DNA from: Closterium sp. NIES-65
Lineage: Eukaryota > Streptophyta > Zygnematophyceae > Desmidiales > Closteriaceae
Assembly (NCBI GenBank): GCA_948144175.1
Contig: CANXME010002057.1
Coordinates: 2,838,001-2,902,000 of the forward strand
Direction of reading: 5' to 3'
Length of the DNA stretch: 64,000 bases
In this document: positions 18,660 to 28,694 of the stretch, piece after piece
Numbering within the stretch: position 1 is the stretch's first letter
How the letters are laid out: the number at the start of each line of letters is the position of its first letter
Made by a program: the position numbers and the translations under genes
Notes under the pieces: model-generated
The model's input: the letters and a program-made list of their open reading frames with translations, nothing else
What the model was told of the DNA's origin: nothing
Databases searched by the model: none

Positions 18660-21600
18660 ATGGACACCCTGGAGGGACAGCTGGAGGATGCAAGGAGACG
18701 CCATGAGGCCCAGGAGTATGGGGCGATACCCTGGGCAGTCGTCGAGGCCGGACTCCGCTCCGTGTGGGCGGCGGAGCATCCCCCTTCTCGACCTGCCTCT
18801 CCTCGACCGGTGAACAACGACGGCGGCGTTGATGTGGGCGTCAACGCCGGTGGAGGTCAGGTCGGCAGCAGTGTGGGAGGCACGTCGAGGCAACGAGGTG
18901 TGATACACGCCGGTGAAGCCGGCGGCGTTCAGGCGAGAGGGATGCAGTCGTCGGCGGCTGCAGGCTCCTCACATGGTGACGGCGGTGGGCGTCGAAGTGG
19001 GCTGTCGGCGATGACGGCGTCTCAGGTGACGGCAGGTGGGATTGCACCGAGCTACGGCTACTTCAAGTTTACGCCGGACAGGATCTCGGTCACCCCTCCG
19101 CTGGTCGGTCGACCCGACATTCTGACCTGGAAGGAAGCCATCAAGCCCCAGCTGGAGATGGCCGGGCTGATCGGCTTCGCCCGAGGGACCGTGGCGACGC
19201 CGAGTGAGCACCACCCCGACCTGCGTGCGGAGTTTCGCGCCGTGCAGCTGTTGACCTTCACGGTCATCTCGCGGTGCTGCTCGCCGGGCGTGCAGATCGC
19301 CTTGAAGTGGTGCCGGGAGTACCTCGACGCCGGCCACCAGGCGTGGCACTTCATTGAGTCGACGTACCAGGTCACCGACGACCTGTTCATCGCCCAGCTG
19401 GAGGGACAGCTGACACACCTGCGTATGGGCGACGAGGAGAGTGCGAGCGACTACTGCAACCGAACCAGGCGAATTCTCGCCACCATCAGGATGGCCGGCG
19501 CGCAGTACTCCACGGCGTCGTACATCACCCATGTCATGCAGGGTCTCTCTAGCAGCTACAACCTGCTGAAGCGGCTGTCTATGGCGCCGAGCTCAAGGGC
19601 GATGCTCAACGAGGACAACCTGACCTCGTACATCCTGCAGGACGAGGCGATGCAGGAGGCTGAGCGATCGCAGGAGCTCTTGGCGCAGGCCAACTTCGTC
19701 GCCCCTGCGAAGCAAGGAGGCCGACCAGGACAGCGCGGACAGTCTGGTGGCGGCGGGAGCGGTAGCTGGAAGTCGACCAAGGAGGTCGAGAAGAAGTCGA
19801 CCAAGGACGGCGGTCGAGGAGGAGGAGGTCGACGTCGGGGTTGCTGGATCTGCCACAGCCCCGATCACCTCTCCTTCGATTGTCCCGACCGCAGTGACTC
19901 CGACGACAAGGGCGGCCGCGGGAGGTCTGGCAGCCGTCGTCCTTGTCGTGGAGGAAATCATCCGCGCAAGGAGAAACAGTCGACCAAGGCATCGACTTCG
20001 GCGAAGGACGCCGACTCCGTTGCAGGCGGCAAGGGGCGAGACGACAAGATGGCGTCGTGCTCGCTGGTCGGCGTCGTGGAGCCGACCATCTCTCTGGCAC
20101 CGGAGGCCGGAGATGACTTCCAGGTGGTGGCGGCGGCTGTGCAGGCGAACCCGGCGGTGGTCCTGCTCGACAGCGGTTGCTCCCACCACCTGATGGGAAC
20201 GAAGGAAGCCTTCGTTGACCTGCAGCCGAGTGGCTCCATCAAGCACGTGCGCGGCTTCAATGGGGCGCTGCAGGACGTTCAGGGCAGTGGCACCGTCGCT
20301 CTGCGAGGAGAAGCCGGGAAGGAGGTGCTCATCCCCGACGTGTTGTACGTCCCAGGTGTGCGAGCCAACCTGCTGTCGGCCGGCCAGCTGAAGGAGCACG
20401 GAGTGAAGCCGCAGGAGGACGGAGACGTCATGCTGCTCGTCTTGGCAGCAGGGGAGGTGCTCGGGCGGGCGACGTACTCTGGGCGAGTCCTCTGCACCGA
20501 CCTGCGTCCCTGCGCGACGAGGTCGACGCCGCCCACGTCGGAGGTGGTGGCTCTGCGGGCGATCGTCTCGAAGACGAAGTCGACGCCGGACCGGATGCAT
20601 GCGAGGCTTGCACATGTTGGCATGGACACCATACGGAGCTCAGCGAAGAACGAGGTCGCCACTGGGCTGGACCTCAAGTCGGCGACGGACGCCGACTCCC
20701 CGTGTGTCTCGTGCGTCGGCGGGAAGCTGGCGCGACACACCTTCCCCGACCACGGCTCCGACGCTGACGACGTGCTGGCCGTCGTGCGCATCGACCTGTG
20801 CGGGCCGTTTCGCGTGGCTGCGAAGGATGGCAGCCTGTACTTCTTGCTGCTGAAGGACCGCAAGACCCGTTACGTGTGGGTGAAGCCGGTCGCCAAGAAG
20901 TCAGATGCCTTGCAAGCGTTCGTGCAGTGGCTGGCGGTGGCTGAGCAGCAGACGAAGAAGTCGGTGTTGATGCTGCGCTCAGACCGGGGAGGGGAGTTCC
21001 TCGGGAAGCAGTTCACCGACTTCGTGAACGGCAAGGGGATCGTCCATGACCTGACCTGCCCATACACCCCGCAGCAGAACGGTATGGCGGAACGGGAGAT
21101 GAGGACGGTGGTGGAGTCGGTGCGGACAATGCTGCTGCACATGGGTGTGCAGCACCACTGGTGGCACCTTGCTCTTCGGCAGGCCGTCTGGGTCCGCAAC
21201 TGCCTTGAGAGGTCGACGCTGCCGCCGGGGACGACGCCGTACCAGCTGCTGACCGGGAAGAAGCCCGACTTGTCGCTGGCGCGGGTGTGGGGCTGCATGG
21301 CGCAGTTCCTTGTCCCTGAGCAGCAGCGTAGTGGGAAGCTGAAGCCGAAGGCCAGGTGGGGCCTACACCTTGGCGTGTCGGCGGCGAGCAAGGGCTGGGA
21401 GCTCCTTGACGTCGCCACTGACCGTGTGGTCACCACGTCGGACGTGGTGTTTTACGAGGAGATGTCACTGGCCGAGTGGAAAACGGAGCATGGGCCGGTG
21501 TCCGGCCGGTCGCCGTCCACCCCGCCCACTGACACCTCGTCGGCGACGCTGCCACTGCTCGCCGAGGTCGGTGAGCTTGCTACTGAGGACGTTGAGAACG

Positions 21601-21977
21601 TCCACACCCCTACCCTTCACCCTCTGACCCCTGCCCTTCCCCTCGTGGCCAACCTGCGTGGGCTGACGCCACCTTCGGCGCCGGCCAGGTGCATCGCCGG
21701 TGGCCGACGTGACGAGCGGCGAATCGACGTGGGATTGCAGTCGACAGGGGAGGAGCAGGTCGAGGAGCAGCAGCCGACAAGAGAGCCGGCTGCCGTGAAG
21801 CCGACCACGGAGCAGTCGGCGACCGGGCCGTCGGCAGGGGAGCCGACCACAGGGGAGAAGTCGGCTGGGAAGCCGGCCGCAGTAGAACAGTCGGGTGGGA
21901 CGCCGACTGAGGAACAGCAGGACGCCGAGGGCAGCGACGACAGCGACGATGGAAGGGACGCCGAGGAGGTCCAGTAG
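18660..21977 (+). CDS. W body 1: Gag, protease and integrase coding block
   Basis: Copia polyprotein block. The first ATG of the open frame is at 18660 (MDTLEGQLEDARRRHEAQ, a charged helical start). Next come a Gag domain (about 19050-19620: WKEAIKPQLEMAGL, YLDAGHQAWHFIESTY, YITHVMQGLSSSYN), a Gly/Lys-rich basic stretch, and a CCHC zinc knuckle CWICHSPDHLSFDC (about 19843-19884). The protease has VVLLDSGCSHH (about 20157-20190). The GAG-pre-integrase segment has LAHVGMDTI and a CVSC pair. The integrase has RIDLCGPFRV, LRSDRGGEF (about 20970-20997) and YTPQQNGMAERE. A Pro/Thr/Glu-rich linker follows. RT and RNase H are encoded downstream. The block shows the domain order expected of Copia and keeps every domain signature I looked for. 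Confidence 0.9.
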   Translation: MDTLEGQLEDARRRHEAQEYGAIPWAVVEAGLRSVWAAEHPPSRPASPRPVNNDGGVDVGVNAGGGQVGSSVGGTSRQRGVIHAGEAGGVQARGMQSSAAAGSSHGDGGGRRSGLSAMTASQVTAGGIAPSYGYFKFTPDRISVTPPLVGRPDILTWKEAIKPQLEMAGLIGFARGTVATPSEHHPDLRAEFRAVQLLTFTVISRCCSPGVQIALKWCREYLDAGHQAWHFIESTYQVTDDLFIAQLEGQLTHLRMGDEESASDYCNRTRRILATIRMAGAQYSTASYITHVMQGLSSSYNLLKRLSMAPSSRAMLNEDNLTSYILQDEAMQEAERSQELLAQANFVAPAKQGGRPGQRGQSGGGGSGSWKSTKEVEKKSTKDGGRGGGGRRRGCWICHSPDHLSFDCPDRSDSDDKGGRGRSGSRRPCRGGNHPRKEKQSTKASTSAKDADSVAGGKGRDDKMASCSLVGVVEPTISLAPEAGDDFQVVAAAVQANPAVVLLDSGCSHHLMGTKEAFVDLQPSGSIKHVRGFNGALQDVQGSGTVALRGEAGKEVLIPDVLYVPGVRANLLSAGQLKEHGVKPQEDGDVMLLVLAAGEVLGRATYSGRVLCTDLRPCATRSTPPTSEVVALRAIVSKTKSTPDRMHARLAHVGMDTIRSSAKNEVATGLDLKSATDADSPCVSCVGGKLARHTFPDHGSDADDVLAVVRIDLCGPFRVAAKDGSLYFLLLKDRKTRYVWVKPVAKKSDALQAFVQWLAVAEQQTKKSVLMLRSDRGGEFLGKQFTDFVNGKGIVHDLTCPYTPQQNGMAEREMRTVVESVRTMLLHMGVQHHWWHLALRQAVWVRNCLERSTLPPGTTPYQLLTGKKPDLSLARVWGCMAQFLVPEQQRSGKLKPKARWGLHLGVSAASKGWELLDVATDRVVTTSDVVFYEEMSLAEWKTEHGPVSGRSPSTPPTDTSSATLPLLAEVGELATEDVENVHTPTLHPLTPALPLVANLRGLTPPSAPARCIAGGRRDERRIDVGLQSTGEEQVEEQQPTREPAAVKPTTEQSATGPSAGEPTTGEKSAGKPAAVEQSGGTPTEEQQDAEGSDDSDDGRDAEEVQ

Positions 21978-22208
21978 GGACCACGGCGTTCAGGCCGACT
22001 TCGGAGGCCGCCTGACTTCTTCGTCCCCGCTGCCTTCACCACGGTGTACGACGTGGATGATGAGGCCGACGACCTGCTGTACGACGATGCCGGGGAGGAT
22101 GAGGAGTTTCCAGAGCTCGACCCCGACATGCTAGCCGACCCCGAGCACTGTTGGGACATCTCGACGATGACGGTGAAGGAGGCGTTGGCGAGCTAGAAGG
22201 GCCCGGCG

Positions 22209-23750
22209 GTGAAGGCCGCCATGGAGGAGGAGATTCGCAGCCTCATCAACATGGGCACTTGGGAGCTGGTCGAACGCCCGCCGGGGGTGAACGTCATGAA
22301 GAACCGGTGGGTGTTGATAACGAAGTACCACATCGACGACACCGTCGAGCGAGAGAAGGCGAGGCTGGTCGTGAAGGGCTTCACAAAGGTGTATGGCGCC
22401 GACTACGACGAGACGTTCGCGCCGGTGAGCAGCTACGTCACGTTGAGGATCTTCCTCAGCATCGTCGCTGTCCTCAACCTCAACCTGATGCAGCTCGACA
22501 TGAATAACGCCTTCTTGCAGAGCAAGCTCGACCGGGTGCTGTACATGTCTCAGCCGGACTACTTCAACAATGGAACCGGCCGGGTATGTAAGCTGCTGAA
22601 GAGCCTGTACGGGCTGAAGCAGTCGCCGCTGTTGTGGTACTTGGCGCTCAATGATGTGCTGGTCGGCGCCGGGTGGAAGAAGAGCCAGGTCGACGAGGCT
22701 CTCTACTTCAAGGTTGGCGAGGATGGAGTGGCCTGCTGGGTGCTGGTCTACGTCGACGACCTGCTTGCCGCCAGCAGCAGCACCACGATGCTGAAGGAGC
22801 TGCTGGAAGCTGCCTTCGAGCTGCGCGAGATCTCGCCGGTGCAGAAGTATCTCGGGCTGGAGATCGTGCGCGACAGGTCGGCGGGGAAGCTATGGCTGCA
22901 CCAGCAGGGCTACGCCGACAAGCTGCGTAGGTGCTTCCTCGACGAGGAGGAGACCGGGCGCACCCCGAAGACGCCAGTCTCGGTCGGTGCCTACGCCGAG
23001 CTCACCTTTGATGATGAGGAGTCGCAGGAACGGCAGGAGGAGGAGTACCGTCAGAAGGTCGGCTTGCTGCAGTTCGCGGCGACGACGACGAGGCCGGACA
23101 TCGCCTTCTCCTGCAGCAAGCTGGGGAGCGGCCTCACGGTGAGGAGCGACCAGCACTGGCGCGAGGTCGACCGCTGCCACGCCTACCTCGCCAATACGCG
23201 CGACACTGCCCTGGAGTTCGGCGGTGGACCTGAGTCACTGGAGCTGGTCGGCTACGTGGACGCCGACGACGCTGGTGATAAACAGAACAGGACGAGCACG
23301 GGTGGCTACGTTTTCGTCTACGGAGGGGCTGCAGTCTCCTGGTCGAGCCAGCGCATCAAGTGCGCGACGTTGTCGTCGACCGAGTCGGAGTACGTGGCGG
23401 CCACTGAAGCTGGCAAGGAGGGACGCCGCCTTCGCTTCCTCCTCGCAGAATTCCGGCATCTGGACGCCGGGAAGCCGACTGTCCTGCGAGTGGACAACAA
23501 GTCGGCCATCACGGTCGCCGAGGGCATGGGGTTGACGGGCAACCTCAAGCACATGGAGCGGCGACACGCCTGGCTGCAGCACATGGTCAAGCGCGGGAAG
23601 TTCTCGCTGCAGTACATCCCAACCGCTGAGCAGCCGGCCGATTTCCTGACGAAAGCGCTGCACTATCCGGCCTTCAACCGGTGCTCCGTCGCAATCGGTC
23701 AGGTGCGCTTGGCCGACGTGAGCGACGGCGACAACGACGTGCAGCAGTAG
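22209..23750 (+). CDS. W body 1: reverse transcriptase and RNase H coding block
   Basis: Reverse transcriptase with INMGTWELVERPPGV, KARLVVKGFTKVYGADY, MQLDMNNAFLQ, LYGLKQSPLLWY and the catalytic VYVDDLLAAS (about 22744-22775). RNase H follows, with VGYVDADDAGD (about 23247), GGYVFVYGGAAVSWSS, STESEYVAATEAGKE (about 23376), RVDNKSAITVAEG and the C-terminal QPADFLTKAL (about 23630). These enzymes copy element RNA into DNA and remove the RNA strand inside the particle. Protein-level motifs are conserved throughout. Confidence 0.9.
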   Translation: MKAAMEEEIRSLINMGTWELVERPPGVNVMKNRWVLITKYHIDDTVEREKARLVVKGFTKVYGADYDETFAPVSSYVTLRIFLSIVAVLNLNLMQLDMNNAFLQSKLDRVLYMSQPDYFNNGTGRVCKLLKSLYGLKQSPLLWYLALNDVLVGAGWKKSQVDEALYFKVGEDGVACWVLVYVDDLLAASSSTTMLKELLEAAFELREISPVQKYLGLEIVRDRSAGKLWLHQQGYADKLRRCFLDEEETGRTPKTPVSVGAYAELTFDDEESQERQEEEYRQKVGLLQFAATTTRPDIAFSCSKLGSGLTVRSDQHWREVDRCHAYLANTRDTALEFGGGPESLELVGYVDADDAGDKQNRTSTGGYVFVYGGAAVSWSSQRIKCATLSSTESEYVAATEAGKEGRRLRFLLAEFRHLDAGKPTVLRVDNKSAITVAEGMGLTGNLKHMERRHAWLQHMVKRGKFSLQYIPTAEQPADFLTKALHYPAFNRCSVAIGQVRLADVSDGDNDVQQ

Positions 23751-23878
23751 GTGCCATGCCCTCTTGCATGCCTGGTGCGGTGACCAGCGTGCTGTGTGTT
23801 GGGTGCACGCTGACGAGCTATTCTCAGAGCTGTACTGCCGTGTGGGCTGGGTGCCCAAGCGTGAACGCGGCAGGGGAG

Positions 23879-25021
23879 TGTCAACGGGAGTTGGGTATTG
23901 GCCCCGTCCTCGCTTGGGCGGAGCCGACTTCGTGGTCGGGTGTGAGGGGAGCAGCCGACCTGTAGCAGTGGGTGAGCTGGTCGACGAGGAGGTCGACCTG
24001 CACGGGGGACCACTGCACGGGCGCCGACTTCAGGGTGGCGCCGACTTCAGGGAGGTCGTCTTGGGAGTCGACCTGCGGAGGACGTCAACTTGGCGAAGCC
24101 GATTTCGGCGGTCGGCTAACGGACTGCTAGTCGACCTGTTAGTGGTCGACTGGACCTGGTGGTCGACGAAGGAGGGGCCGACGTCGACCTTGACTCAGGG
24201 CGCCAAGCAGGAAGACGCCGAGCAGGAGGACGCCGCCCTGGAGGCCTGGTTGGCGTCCCGTGCGTCTGCACGGCGTCCGGGGTCCGGACGCCGATCTGGA
24301 CGTCGGGTCCCGACACCAACCTGGGTGTCTAGTCGGCGTCCTGGGAGGAGGGACGCCGCTCTAGAGGTGTGGTCGGCGTCCCGGGCGTCTGGACGCCGAC
24401 CAGGGGGTTCGGAAGGCGTCCAGGGCGCCTGGACGCCAGACTGGGGACGCCGGGCATGCGTGACCGGCTACGGACTGCGTGAGCCGACCAGGCGTGGTTG
24501 CCCGGTCGATCGGGATACCCGGGCGACGTGCGCGAGTGTCGCCAGGGTGGAGACTGCGAGGCCGACCTCGGGGGTGGTATCCCGAGGTCGATGTGGCTGG
24601 TGGGCACAGTCGCTGGCGTGGAGTCTGCCAGGCGTCTGCGTTGCGCACATGACAGGGAAGTGCGCACCAACCAGCTGCGCGCACCTGCGAAGCAGGTGCA
24701 CCGTTGTCCTGCGGGTGCAACGCTGGGCAGCCGACTTGGTGCAGCGCTGGCACACCGTGGACTTGCAACGTTGGCGAACCGCTACCCTGCTACGCTGGAG
24801 GTCGACCAGCAGCCTAGCTAGCTCTGATGTAGTCAAAATTGCCAATGTTGTTGCTACCATTGTTCTGAACTTTTCCTAGTGAAACTCTTGCCAATTTTCC
24901 CCGTGAACTAGCAAGTAGTGTGTGCACAAGGAAAACGACTAAGGACTAACGAACGCAGAGATCACACGAGCACACGTGCCTAGCCCGTAGCCTAGCTCCC
25001 GTTGCTGCAGTTATCTCCGCA
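23879..25021 (+). repeat. LTR 2 (shared, internal) of W
   Basis: 1143 bp. It serves as 3' LTR of the first body and 5' LTR of the second. It is preceded by the polypurine stretch GGCAGGGGAG and followed by the primer site at 25022. Confidence 0.93.
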
Positions 25022-25049
25022 TGGTGCGGTGAGCGTGGATCGAACACGC
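25022..25049 (+). promoter_or_regulatory. Extended primer-binding site of W, body 2
   Basis: Identical to 18536-18563, directly after LTR 2. Confidence 0.75.
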
Positions 25050-25145
25050 GACGTAGTTCAGTCTAGCCAACTTAGAACATACCGATCGTGTTCCTAGACC
25101 GGCAGCAATGAAGTCACTAGCGTGCGCGTAGGCGACGCCGAGGTG

Positions 25146-28100
25146 ATGGACACCCTGGAGGGACAGCTGGAGGATGCAAGGAGACGCCATGAGGCCCAGG
25201 AGTATGGGGCGATACCCTGGGCAGTCGTCGAGGCCGGACTCCGCTCCGTGTGGGCGGCGGAGCATCCCCCTTCTCGACCTGCCTCTCCTCGACCGGTGAA
25301 CAACGACGGCGGCGTTGATGTGGGCGTCAACGCCGGTGGAGGTCAGGTCGGCAGCAGTGTGGGAGGCACGTCGAGGCAACGAGGTGTGATACACGCCGGT
25401 GAAGCCGGCGGCGTTCAGGCGAGAGGGATGCAGTCGTCGGCGGCTGCAGGCTCCTCACATGGTGACGGCGGTGGGCGTCGAAGTGGGCTGTCGGCGATGA
25501 CGGCGTCTCAGGTGACGGCAGGTGGGATTGCACCGAGCTACGGCTACTTCAAGTTTACGCCGGACAGGATCTCGGTCACCCCTCCGCTGGTCGGTCGACC
25601 CGACATTCTGACCTGGAAGGAAGCCATCAAGCCCCAGCTGGAGATGGCCGGGCTGATCGGCTTCGCCCGAGGGACCGTGGCGACGCCGAGTGAGCACCAC
25701 CCCGACCTGCGTGCGGAGTTTCGCGCCGTGCAGCTGTTGACCTTCACGGTCATCTCGCGGTGCTGCTCGCCGGGCGTGCAGATCGCCTTGAAGTGGTGCC
25801 GGGAGTACCTCGACGCCGGCCACCAGGCGTGGCACTTCATTGAGTCGACGTACCAGGTCACCGACGACCTGTTCATCGCCCAGCTGGAGGGACAGCTGAC
25901 ACACCTGCGTATGGGCGACGAGGAGAGTGCGAGCGACTACTGCAACCGAACCAGGCGAATTCTCGCCACCATCAGGATGGCCGGCGCGCAGTACTCCACG
26001 GCGTCGTACATCACCCATGTCATGCAGGGTCTCTCTAGCAGCTACAACCTGCTGAAGCGGCTGTCTATGGCGCCGAGCTCAAGGGCGATGCTCAACGAGG
26101 ACAACCTGACCTCGTACATCCTGCAGGACGAGGCGATGCAGGAGGCTGAGCGATCGCAGGAGCTCTTGGCGCAGGCCAACTTCGTCGCCCCTGCGAAGCA
26201 AGGAGGCCGACCAGGACAGCGCGGACAGTCTGGTGGCGGCGGGAGCGGTAGCTGGAAGTCGACCAAGGAGGTCGAGAAGAAGTCGACCAAGGACGGCGGT
26301 CGAGGAGGAGGAGGTCGACGTCGGGGTTGCTGGATCTGCCACAGCCCCGATCACCTCTCCTTCGATTGTCCCGACCGCAGTGACTCCGACGACAAGGGCG
26401 GCCGCGGGAGGTCTGGCAGCCGTCGTCCTTGTCGTGGAGGAAATCATCCGCGCAAGGAGAAACAGTCGACCAAGGCATCGACTTCGGCGAAGGACGCCGA
26501 CTCCGTTGCAGGCGGCAAGGGGCGAGACGACAAGATGGCGTCGTGCTCGCTGGTCGGCGTCGTGGAGCCGACCATCTCTCTGGCACCGGAGGCCGGAGAT
26601 GACTTCCAGGTGGTGGCGGCGGCTGTGCAGGCGAACCCGGCGGTGGTCCTGCTCGACAGCGGTTGCTCCCACCACCTGATGGGAACGAAGGAAGCCTTCG
26701 TTGACCTGCAGCCGAGTGGCTCCATCAAGCACGTGCGCGGCTTCAATGGGGCGCTGCAGGACGTTCAGGGCAGTGGCACCGTCGCTCTGCGAGGAGAAGC
26801 CGGGAAGGAGGTGCTCATCCCCGACGTGTTGTACGTCCCAGGTGTGCGAGCCAACCTGCTGTCGGCCGGCCAGCTGAAGGAGCACGGAGTGAAGCCGCAG
26901 GAGGACGGAGACGTCATGCTGCTCGTCTTGGCAGCAGGGGAGGTGCTCGGGCGGGCGACGTACTCTGGGCGAGTCCTCTGCACCGACCTGCGTCCCTGCG
27001 CGACGAGGTCGACGCCGCCCACGTCGGAGGTGGTGGCTCTGCGGGCGATCGTCTCGAAGACGAAGTCGACGCCGGACCGGATGCATGCGAGGCTTGCACA
27101 TGTTGGCATGGACACCATACGGAGCTCAGCGAAGAATGAGGTCGCCACTGGGCTGGACCTCAAGTCGGCGACGGACGCCGACTCCCCGTGTGTCTCGTGC
27201 GTCGGCGGGAAGCTGGCGCGACACACCTTCCCCGACCACGGCTCCGACGCTGACGACGTGCTGGCCGTCGTGCGCATCGACCTGTGCGGGCCGTTTCGCG
27301 TGGCTGCGAAGGATGGCAGCCTGTACTTCTTGCTGCTGAAGGACCGCAAGACCCGTTACGTGTGGGTGAAGCCGGTCGCCAAGAAGTCAGATGCCTTGCA
27401 AGCGTTCGTGCAGTGGCTGGCGGTGGCTGAGCAGCAGACGAAGAAGTCGGTGTTGATGCTGCGCTCAGACCGGGGAGGGGAGTTCCTCGGGAAGCAGTTC
27501 ACCGACTTCGTGAACGGCAAGGGGATCGTCCATGACCTGACCTGCCCATACACCCCGCAGCAGAACGGTATGGCGGAACGGGAGATGAGGACGGTGGTGG
27601 AGTCGGTGCGGACAATGCTGCTGCACATGGGTGTGCAGCACCACTGGTGGCACCTTGCTCTTCGGCAGGCCGTCTGGGTCCGCAACTGCCTTGAGAGGTC
27701 GACGCTGCCGCCGGGGACGACGCCGTACCAGCTGCTGACCGGGAAGAAGCCCGACTTGTCGCTGGCGCGGGTGTGGGGCTGCATGGCGCAGTTCCTTGTC
27801 CCTGAGCAGCAGCGTAGTGGGAAGCTGAAGCCGAAGGCCAGGTGGGGCCTACACCTTGGCGTGTCGGCGGCGAGCAAGGGCTGGGAGCTCCTTGACGTCG
27901 CCACTGACCGTGTGGTCACCACGTCGGACGTGGTGTTTTACGAGGAGATGTCACTGGCCGAGTGGAAAACGGAGCATGGGCCGGTGTCCGGCCGGTCGCC
28001 GTCCACCCCGCCCACTGACACCTCGTCGGCGACGCTGCCACTGCTCGCCGAGGTCGGTGAGCTTGCTACTGAGGACGTTGAGAACGTCCACACCCCTACC

Positions 28101-28463
28101 CTTCACCCTCTGACCCCTGCCCTTCCCCTCGTGGCCAACCTGCGTGGGCTGACGCCACCTTCGGCGCCGGCCAGGTGCATCGCCGGTGGCCGACGTGACG
28201 AGCGGCGAATCGACGTGGGATTGCAGTCGACAGGGGAGGAGCAGGTCGAGGAGCAGCAGCCGACAAGAGAGCCGGCTGCCGTGAAGCCGACCACGGAGCA
28301 GTCGGCGACCGGGCCGTCGGCAGGGGAGCCGACCACAGGGGAGAAGTCGGCTGGGAAGCCGGCCGCAGTAGAACAGTCGGGTGGGACGCCGACTGAGGAA
28401 CAGCAGGACGCCGAGGGCAGCGACGACAGCGACGATGGAAGGGACGCCGAGGAGGTCCAGTAG
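25146..28463 (+). CDS. W body 2: Gag, protease and integrase coding block
   Basis: Second copy of 18660-21977, offset by 6486 bp. The encoded protein is the same at all positions I compared; I noticed one silent nucleotide difference. Domain positions follow by adding the offset: zinc knuckle about 26329-26370, protease DSG about 26643-26676, integrase LRSDRGGEF about 27456-27483. Confidence 0.9.
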   Translation: MDTLEGQLEDARRRHEAQEYGAIPWAVVEAGLRSVWAAEHPPSRPASPRPVNNDGGVDVGVNAGGGQVGSSVGGTSRQRGVIHAGEAGGVQARGMQSSAAAGSSHGDGGGRRSGLSAMTASQVTAGGIAPSYGYFKFTPDRISVTPPLVGRPDILTWKEAIKPQLEMAGLIGFARGTVATPSEHHPDLRAEFRAVQLLTFTVISRCCSPGVQIALKWCREYLDAGHQAWHFIESTYQVTDDLFIAQLEGQLTHLRMGDEESASDYCNRTRRILATIRMAGAQYSTASYITHVMQGLSSSYNLLKRLSMAPSSRAMLNEDNLTSYILQDEAMQEAERSQELLAQANFVAPAKQGGRPGQRGQSGGGGSGSWKSTKEVEKKSTKDGGRGGGGRRRGCWICHSPDHLSFDCPDRSDSDDKGGRGRSGSRRPCRGGNHPRKEKQSTKASTSAKDADSVAGGKGRDDKMASCSLVGVVEPTISLAPEAGDDFQVVAAAVQANPAVVLLDSGCSHHLMGTKEAFVDLQPSGSIKHVRGFNGALQDVQGSGTVALRGEAGKEVLIPDVLYVPGVRANLLSAGQLKEHGVKPQEDGDVMLLVLAAGEVLGRATYSGRVLCTDLRPCATRSTPPTSEVVALRAIVSKTKSTPDRMHARLAHVGMDTIRSSAKNEVATGLDLKSATDADSPCVSCVGGKLARHTFPDHGSDADDVLAVVRIDLCGPFRVAAKDGSLYFLLLKDRKTRYVWVKPVAKKSDALQAFVQWLAVAEQQTKKSVLMLRSDRGGEFLGKQFTDFVNGKGIVHDLTCPYTPQQNGMAEREMRTVVESVRTMLLHMGVQHHWWHLALRQAVWVRNCLERSTLPPGTTPYQLLTGKKPDLSLARVWGCMAQFLVPEQQRSGKLKPKARWGLHLGVSAASKGWELLDVATDRVVTTSDVVFYEEMSLAEWKTEHGPVSGRSPSTPPTDTSSATLPLLAEVGELATEDVENVHTPTLHPLTPALPLVANLRGLTPPSAPARCIAGGRRDERRIDVGLQSTGEEQVEEQQPTREPAAVKPTTEQSATGPSAGEPTTGEKSAGKPAAVEQSGGTPTEEQQDAEGSDDSDDGRDAEEVQ

Positions 28464-28694
28464 GGACCACGGCGTTCAGGCCGACTTCGGAGGCCGCCTG
28501 ACTTCTTCGTCCCCGCTGCCTTCACCACGGTGTACGACGTGGATGATGAGGCCGACGACCTGCTGTACGACGATGCCGGGGAGGATGAGGAGTTTCCAGA
28601 GCTCGACCCCGACATGCTAGCCGACCCCGAGCACTGTTGGGACATCTCGACGATGACGGTGAAGGAGGCGTTGGCGAGCTAGAAGGGCCCGGCG

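Noticed and set aside
23764-24879. Open frame of about 370 codons running through each W LTR (also from 17302 and 30250)
   Set aside because: It covers GC-rich LTR sequence, and other long open frames lie over the same bases on the opposite strand. It has no domain, and copies are near-identical only because the array is recent.
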